From positions 1 through 64,000 of the forward strand of contig JBKDKA010000082.1 of assembly GCA_046345315.1 (NCBI GenBank): a stretch of 64,000 nucleotides of DNA, in the 5' to 3' direction. Under the pieces are notes generated by a model, which was given only the letters and a program-made list of their open reading frames with translations, searched no databases and had not been told where the DNA came from. Shown piece by piece: positions 59,630-64,000 of the stretch. The position numbers and the translations under genes were made by a program. The DNA comes from F1-80-MAGs062 sp046345315 (GTDB lineage: Bacteria; Planctomycetota; Planctomycetia; Planctomycetales; Planctomycetaceae). Each line of letters starts with the position of its first letter. Position 1 is the first letter of the stretch.

Positions 59630-60592
59630 GTGATACGACGAATTTTCTTCGGGGTTCTGCTCACCGCATTCGGGCTCATCGGCTGCTCAGACAGAAGTCA
59701 GCCCGGATCGCCGTCCGCCCCACCATCGGCCGCTGCGGCTGCCGATCCCGCACCGGATGTCGCGAAAGACTGCCTTCCCGTGATTGCGACCTACAGCATT
59801 CTCGGCGACTGGGTACAGCGCGTCGGAGGTGACGACGTGCAGGTTTATACGCTGGTGGGACCTGGTGGAGATGCGCACACGTACGAACCCGTTCCTCAGG
59901 ACAGCGTCGCACTGACCAAAGCGAGGCTCATTTTTGAAAATGGTCTGGGCTTCGAAGTCTGGCTGGACGATCTGTTCGAAACCAGCGAATCGAAGGCTCA
60001 TCGTGTTGTAGTCACCGCCGGATTTTCGCCTCGAACCGTTCCGAACACCGAAGGAAAGACGGAACCCGATCCACACGTGTGGCATGATCCTCATCTGACC
60101 GAACAGATGGTGCGGGCGATTTCGGCGGCGCTGGGCGAGACTGATCCACCGCGTGCTCCGGCGTATCAGCAGCGGGCCGACGAATATATCCGAGAACTTC
60201 AGAGCCTGGATTCCGAGATCAGGCAGCAGGTCGCTGCGATCCCGACTGACCGGCGACAACTGGTGACCACACATGACACATTCGGGTACTTCGCGGAGCG
60301 TTATGGTTTTCAGGTTTCCAGCGTGATGGGCACCATTTCGAGCGAAGCGGCTGATCCGTCTGCTGCACAGATCGCGGACATCGTCAACCATCTTCGCAGC
60401 AGCAGAATCAACGCCGTTTTCGCAGAAAACATTCTGAATCCTCAGGTCACAGAGCAGGTCGCCGCCGAGGCAGGAGTGAAAATCGTCCGCACTCTGTTTA
60501 CCGATGCGCTGGGCGACGCTGGTTCCGAGGGAGACACTTATCTGAAGATGATGCGGTCGAACGTCAAAAGCATCGTGGAGGCACTCCGGTGA
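59630..60592 (+). CDS. znuA: Metal ABC transporter substrate-binding lipoprotein ZnuA
   Basis: The 320-residue protein is of the ZnuA/MntC/PsaA cluster A-I family, which binds Zn or Mn outside the cytoplasmic membrane. It has a lipoprotein signal (lipobox LIGC), VIATYSILGDWVQRVGGDDV, the first ligand in GDAHTYEPVPQD, then LIFENGLGFEVWLDDLFE. PDPHVWHDPHL carries the second His. A third His is in QLVTTHDTFGYFAERYGF, and AVFAENILNPQVTEQVA with TLFTDALGD follow. The His-rich loop often found in zinc-specific ZnuA is missing, so Mn is possible. The start is GTG. It overlaps znuC by 4 bases. Confidence 0.9.
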   Translation: MIRRIFFGVLLTAFGLIGCSDRSQPGSPSAPPSAAAAADPAPDVAKDCLPVIATYSILGDWVQRVGGDDVQVYTLVGPGGDAHTYEPVPQDSVALTKARLIFENGLGFEVWLDDLFETSESKAHRVVVTAGFSPRTVPNTEGKTEPDPHVWHDPHLTEQMVRAISAALGETDPPRAPAYQQRADEYIRELQSLDSEIRQQVAAIPTDRRQLVTTHDTFGYFAERYGFQVSSVMGTISSEAADPSAAQIADIVNHLRSSRINAVFAENILNPQVTEQVAAEAGVKIVRTLFTDALGDAGSEGDTYLKMMRSNVKSIVEALR

Positions 60593-61419
60593 ACCAACCG
60601 CTGACCGCACAATCCACCGGTAGATCATCACACTGTTCTCAGGAATACAACCTGAATGCGTCACCACACAGGAATCACAGTCCTGACGGTCACGCTCACC
60701 AGAATCCCCTCTGGCCTTACGGTGGTCGCGGACATGTCGATCCTCAGCCCAAAGCACCTGCTGTCGAAGTGACGCGAGTGAACGCCGGCTACGATCGAAC
60801 CCATCCGTTTCGACTGCAGGAACTTTCGCTCACGGTAAACTGCGGAGAACGTGTGGCTCTGGTCGGGCCCAACGGTGCAGGGAAGAGCACACTTCTGAAA
60901 ACGATTGCCGGCCTGCTGACGCCGTGGCGGGGAAGCATCCGGCTTTTCGGAAATCCAGTGGGAGCCTGTCACCACCGTACGGCTTACCTGCCACAGCGCA
61001 CAGATCTTAACTGGGACTTTCCCATGACGGTGTTCGAACTGGTCATGACCGGGCGATACGTGCATCTTGGATGGGTGCTGGGCCCGAGACAGAAGGACCG
61101 AGAACTGGTCAGTCAGGGACTGCGTCGGCTCGGAATTTCAGAACTTGCCCATCGACAAATCGGTGAGCTTTCGGGTGGCCAGCAGCAGAGAACACTGCTG
61201 GCCCGAGCCATCGTTCAGGAAGCGAGCCTGTTTCTGCTGGACGAACCACTGAACGCCGTTGACGAAGCAACGCGGGATATTGTCGACAACGTGCTGGCCG
61301 AAGAAGTAAACCGCGGCGGCAGTGTGCTCGCGGCAACTCACGATCTGGGTCGCCTGACGGAAAGCTTCGACCGATCGATCTATCTGAAAGACGGCCGAAT
61401 TGAATCTTCCGGGAGCTGA
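60589..61419 (+). CDS. znuC: Metal ABC transporter ATPase ZnuC
   Basis: The 276-residue ATPase has Walker A VGPNGAGKSTLLKTIAG near residue 92, Q-loop YLPQRTDLNWDFPMTV, ABC signature ELSGGQQQRTLLARAIV near 195, Walker B LFLLDEPLNAVDEATRD and switch His ATHDLG. The first 55 residues are a His/Asn/Pro-rich extension (HRNHSPDGHAHQN) before the usual start (VEVTRVNAGYD); it may bind metal. The start is GTG at 60589 within the znuA stop (GTGA). It supplies energy for znuB; whether it also serves the orphan permeases at 3962-6912 is open. Confidence 0.92.
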   Translation: MNQPLTAQSTGRSSHCSQEYNLNASPHRNHSPDGHAHQNPLWPYGGRGHVDPQPKAPAVEVTRVNAGYDRTHPFRLQELSLTVNCGERVALVGPNGAGKSTLLKTIAGLLTPWRGSIRLFGNPVGACHHRTAYLPQRTDLNWDFPMTVFELVMTGRYVHLGWVLGPRQKDRELVSQGLRRLGISELAHRQIGELSGGQQQRTLLARAIVQEASLFLLDEPLNAVDEATRDIVDNVLAEEVNRGGSVLAATHDLGRLTESFDRSIYLKDGRIESSGS

Positions 61420-61529
61420 CGCCTCGCAACAACTCGCGGAACCAGATCTTCCTTCCGGGCGGCGAGCCGCAGACGGATGCGGACTCAAGTACCCGGCAGC
61501 TCTTCACGAAGGAGATCACTGAAACATTC

Positions 61530-62378
61530 ATGACCTGGCTTACTGAACCACTGCAGTATTCTTTTATGCGGCAGGCACTGCTTGCCAGTGTCCTCGTCGG
61601 CGTTACGTGTTCAATACTGGGAGTCTATGTGGTTCTGCGGCGCATGGCGTTCATGGGCGATGCCATTGCTCATACTACACTGCCGGGACTGGTGATTGCG
61701 TGGCTGAATCGCTGGAATCTACTGGCAGGAGCATTGATCGCAGCGGTCATTACCGCTGTCGGAATCGGTTGGCTCAGCCGTCGCCGGCAGTTGCAGGAGG
61801 ATGCTGCCATCGGCGTCCTGTTCTCCGGAATGTTTGCACTGGGCATTGTACTCATCAGTCGAGTTCGCAGTTACCGCGACTTTTCTCACATGCTTTTTGG
61901 AAATGTGCTGGGCGTCACTCCAGGAGACCTCATCGGGATCGCCGTTGTCACCATCGTCGTGACGGTATCGTTGATTCTGTTTCGAAAAGAACTGATGCTG
62001 ACGACAGTGGATCCACTTCACGCGCAGGTTATCGGACTTTCATCAGAACGCATGCGGTATCTGCTGCTCATCCTTCTGGCGCTTTCAGTGGTCACCGCCA
62101 TTCAGTCTGTGGGAGTTGTTCTCACGTCCGCGATGCTCGTCACGCCGGCCGCCACCGCGTCGCTACTGACGCAGCGACTTTTCCCGATGTTTCTGATTTC
62201 GATCACCGTGGCCACGATCAGCAGCGCCTCCGGGCTCTACGCGTCGTATTACTTCAGTGTTTCCAGTGGTGGCGCCATCGTGCTGTGCTGCACAGCGTTG
62301 TTCGGAACTGCGTTGTCCTGGCAGACATTTGTTCGGAACCGGCAATCAATGTTCCGCGACCGGCATCCCATTCGGTGA
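61530..62378 (+). CDS. znuB: Metal ABC transporter permease ZnuB
   Basis: The 282-residue ABC-3 family permease has eight or nine helices. The signature FMGDAIAHTTLPGLVIAWL lies near residue 45, followed by LQEDAAIGVLFSGMFALGIVLI and the conserved IQSVGVVLTSAMLVTPAATASLL near 190. Unlike the two permeases at 3962-6912 it has no DtxR-like C-terminal domain. It lies 110 bp after znuC, with AAGGAG about 13-16 bases before the ATG, further than ideal. The gap contains no terminator, so it is most likely in the same operon. Confidence 0.9.
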   Translation: MTWLTEPLQYSFMRQALLASVLVGVTCSILGVYVVLRRMAFMGDAIAHTTLPGLVIAWLNRWNLLAGALIAAVITAVGIGWLSRRRQLQEDAAIGVLFSGMFALGIVLISRVRSYRDFSHMLFGNVLGVTPGDLIGIAVVTIVVTVSLILFRKELMLTTVDPLHAQVIGLSSERMRYLLLILLALSVVTAIQSVGVVLTSAMLVTPAATASLLTQRLFPMFLISITVATISSASGLYASYYFSVSSGGAIVLCCTALFGTALSWQTFVRNRQSMFRDRHPIR

Positions 62379-62769
62379 CTGGTCGATCATGCCGCTGGAA
62401 GTTACGGCAGTATTCATGAAACAGTGATCAGGAGCCGGAGCCTGTCAGTGCTCTGATTTCGCCGGACAGGGCCTTAGTCTGCATTGAACTCTGAATTGAA
62501 ACAGGCCCCGAGTTTTCCAGGGATTTCGCGGGCAATTCGGGGCAGTTACGCTGTGGTCGGCGTTTCTTCACGAACAATTTTACGTGAAATTGTTTCAACA
62601 TTTCCTGGGGCTGATGCGTATGCTCTGGTCAGGAAGTCTTATGATCAGGATCGATTCACTGTCTGGTCGGCGGTGAATTGATCGGGCGTCCTGTTAATCT
62701 CTGGTGATGCGCAAATTCTGTAAACGAGCGACGCTTCGCCGTGTACAGCCATCCGGGAATCCGACCTGC
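62379..62769. other. Intergenic region between znuB and the NicO-type gene
   Basis: There is no supported gene. A short open frame at 62484-62681 has no family features. A GTG at 62704 is in frame with the NicO-type gene and would lengthen it by 22 residues. No TGCA-N7-TGCA site was seen. Confidence 0.3.
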
Positions 62770-63666
62770 ATGCATTCTCACACGCACGAGCTCAGCCTGG
62801 GCCTGAGTTTTTTCCTTGGAGCACTGCATGCTCTGGAACCCGGGCATGGCAAGACAGCCATGTTCGTCTACCTGCTGGACGGACGACGCAGCTTCTGGCA
62901 CCCGATCGTCATGGGACTTTCCACGGCGGTGTCACATTCCGTATCACTGTTCGCGATCGCTCTCGGAGTTCATCTGGCTCATCATGTGATTGCCGGCGAC
63001 CATGACCACGAGGGGCAGGTGTCTGAAGCGCTCCAGTGGGTCAGTGCGCTGCTGGTGGTGGCAGTGGGTGGATATCTGATGGTTCAGACACTCCGAGGTC
63101 GAAAGTCCGCGTGCTGCGGGCACACTCATCATCATGAACAGACCGATCTTCATCACTCAGGTCATCACCATCATCAGGGGACAGCGTGCGACCAGGAGCA
63201 TTGCAACCATGACCACTCGAAAGATGCGGACCTGCATTCACCACCACTCATTCAGCTTGGCGGAACGTCTGCGGCCTCGATGTCCGATCGCGACAACACC
63301 ACTGAAGTTACTGACGCCGCAACGACGACAGCTGTCCGGAAACCCGATCAGTCAGGCAGTTTCCGAACAACTGCCATTCTGGGGCTTGCGGTCGGCCTTC
63401 TGCCATGTCCCACTGCGATGGCCGCTTATTTCGCAGGCCTCTCTTCGGGGTCCCCGGCAGCAGCCTATCTGATCATCGGCCTTTTCTCCGCCGGCATCGC
63501 CTGCTCACTTTCGCTGACGGGAATCGTACTCCAGTACTTTGGCGAGAAGTTCGGTCGTCGGTCAGCAGCACTCTCGCAGCTCCCCTGGAACCTGATTCGC
63601 TCTGCTCTGATTCTCGGAATCGGTCTCGTCTATGTCGTGCGGCTTTTCACTTCTGCTGAACTTTGA
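62770..63666 (+). CDS. NicO/RcnA-type transition-metal transporter with His-rich loop
   Basis: The 298-residue polytopic protein is related to nickel/cobalt transporters of the NicO/RcnA/UreH type. Helix 1 contains the motif FFLGALHALEPGHGKTAMFVYLLD with the conserved His-Ala-x-x-Pro-Gly-His. GLSTAVSHSVSLFAIALG follows, then a loop of about 90 residues very rich in His and Asp (THHHEQTDLHHSGHHHH and DQEHCNHDHSKD). The C-terminal half is ILGLAVGLLPCPTAMAAYF with LIIGLFSAGIACSLSLTG. The loop should bind Ni, Co or Zn. Its place next to zinc genes suggests zinc or a related metal. The ATG at 62770 has a weak ribosome site; GTG 62704 is an alternative. Confidence 0.85.
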   Translation: MHSHTHELSLGLSFFLGALHALEPGHGKTAMFVYLLDGRRSFWHPIVMGLSTAVSHSVSLFAIALGVHLAHHVIAGDHDHEGQVSEALQWVSALLVVAVGGYLMVQTLRGRKSACCGHTHHHEQTDLHHSGHHHHQGTACDQEHCNHDHSKDADLHSPPLIQLGGTSAASMSDRDNTTEVTDAATTTAVRKPDQSGSFRTTAILGLAVGLLPCPTAMAAYFAGLSSGSPAAAYLIIGLFSAGIACSLSLTGIVLQYFGEKFGRRSAALSQLPWNLIRSALILGIGLVYVVRLFTSAEL

Positions 63667-63711
63667 TCAGCAAACGATCCGAGCCGACCGAAAAGTGAAA
63701 CGTAACGCCCA

Positions 63712-64000
63712 TCATGCATGCCGGGAGTCATCGACCTCCGCACTGCCTTCTGTTTCTTCGACATCGAGGTCCCACGGAGAAAAAGGATCCGGAAACTCCA
63801 GCCAGGCTTCTGAACCCAGGTTCAACTCCGCATCTGTCAGCAGACAGTCGTCGAGCGCCGCGGTCACTTTCAGCTGACTGAGGTTCTGACCGATAATCAC
63901 CAGCTCCTGCCTGCGATCTCCGTATGGTTCTTCCCAGATCGATTCGATCTCAGCAATCTCGGCTTCATCTTCGAGCTGCCAGCTGTCTCGGGGAGTTTCT
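63712..64000 (-). CDS. COG0523/CobW-family GTPase, C-terminal end (partial, third copy)
   Basis: This is the C-terminal 95 residues of a CobW-family protein read on the minus strand and cut by the window end. It continues in frame to base 64000. The segment PYGDRRQELVIIGQNL aligns with the first copy's VGDCRQELVFIGIEL. The following ALDDCLLTDAEL aligns with GLEDCLLTEEEF, and EAWLEFPDPFSPWD with RAWMKFPDPFPRWD. It is therefore a paralogue of the 48995-50227 gene and not of the insert-bearing second copy. It converges on the NicO gene, with 45 bases between stops. The GTPase motifs lie outside the window. Confidence 0.85.
   Translation of the reverse strand, partial: ETPRDSWQLEDEAEIAEIESIWEEPYGDRRQELVIIGQNLSQLKVTAALDDCLLTDAELNLGSEAWLEFPDPFSPWDLDVEETEGSAEVDDSRHA

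Noticed and set aside
59687..60757. Minus-strand open frame of 356 codons opposite znuA
   Set aside because: Antisense shadow; the plus-strand ZnuA motifs are decisive.

Overview
The window looks like a chromosomal segment of a planctomycete (order Planctomycetales or close to it). The signs are a DUF1559 protein with a pilin-like N-terminus beside a small carboxypeptidase-regulatory lipoprotein, a Tat-exported Gfo/Idh/MocA protein, secreted propeller proteins, an FHA/protein-kinase pair, a pseudopilin operon with an N-domain-only 'secretin', metal permeases fused to DtxR-like domains, and many intergenic hairpin repeats. No phage, insertion sequence, CRISPR array or rRNA was seen. One tRNA is present, tRNA-Thr(CGT) at 14005-14077.

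Layout. 0-13.3 kb: a PDZ/HEAT protein, an M29 aminopeptidase, CsrA, two overlapping metal-ABC permeases with DtxR-like C-termini, a GH63-like glycosidase, a small BON-domain protein, ThyX and a CehA/McbA-like protein. 13.3-14.1 kb: tandem 260-bp hairpin repeats and the tRNA. 14.3-21.1 kb: a hypothetical protein, a His-rich PDZ protein, a small membrane protein, an outer-membrane-like protein that apparently lacks a standard start codon, a DHH phosphoesterase and an EF-hand protein. 21.7-33.0 kb: a type II secretion-like operon (secretin N-domain protein, then gspE-F-G-H-I-J-K), mostly with 4-bp start/stop overlaps. 33.4-44.1 kb: cysC, a BatA/VWA protein, a coiled-coil membrane protein, an FHA protein coupled to a Ser/Thr kinase and a further membrane protein, a SUMF1-like protein and an oxidoreductase. 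44.3-47.3 kb: a PQQ-type propeller, a DUF1559 protein and a lipoprotein.

47.5-64 kb is a metal (most likely zinc) homeostasis region. It holds three COG0523/CobW GTPases (one cut by the window end), a Fur-family regulator, a ZnuA-C-B transporter, a NicO-type exporter with a His-rich loop, and a translationally coupled COG0523-WD40-[2Fe-2S] ferredoxin set. A Kelch protein, a WD40 lipoprotein and a 98-residue protein of unknown function complete it. Three copies of a palindromic motif, TGCA-N7-TGCA, lie in the intergenic spaces of this region. Two of them sit upstream of the COG0523 operons and of znuA, and they are my candidates for Zur operators.

The other structure that ordinary annotation misses is a family of about 85-bp imperfect palindromes. 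Five copies were found, two of them inside the secretion operon. Other repeat families lie at 13.3-13.9, 21.2, 33.0, 47.5 and 55.1 kb. All family assignments come from reading the translations and recalling motifs; no database search was run.
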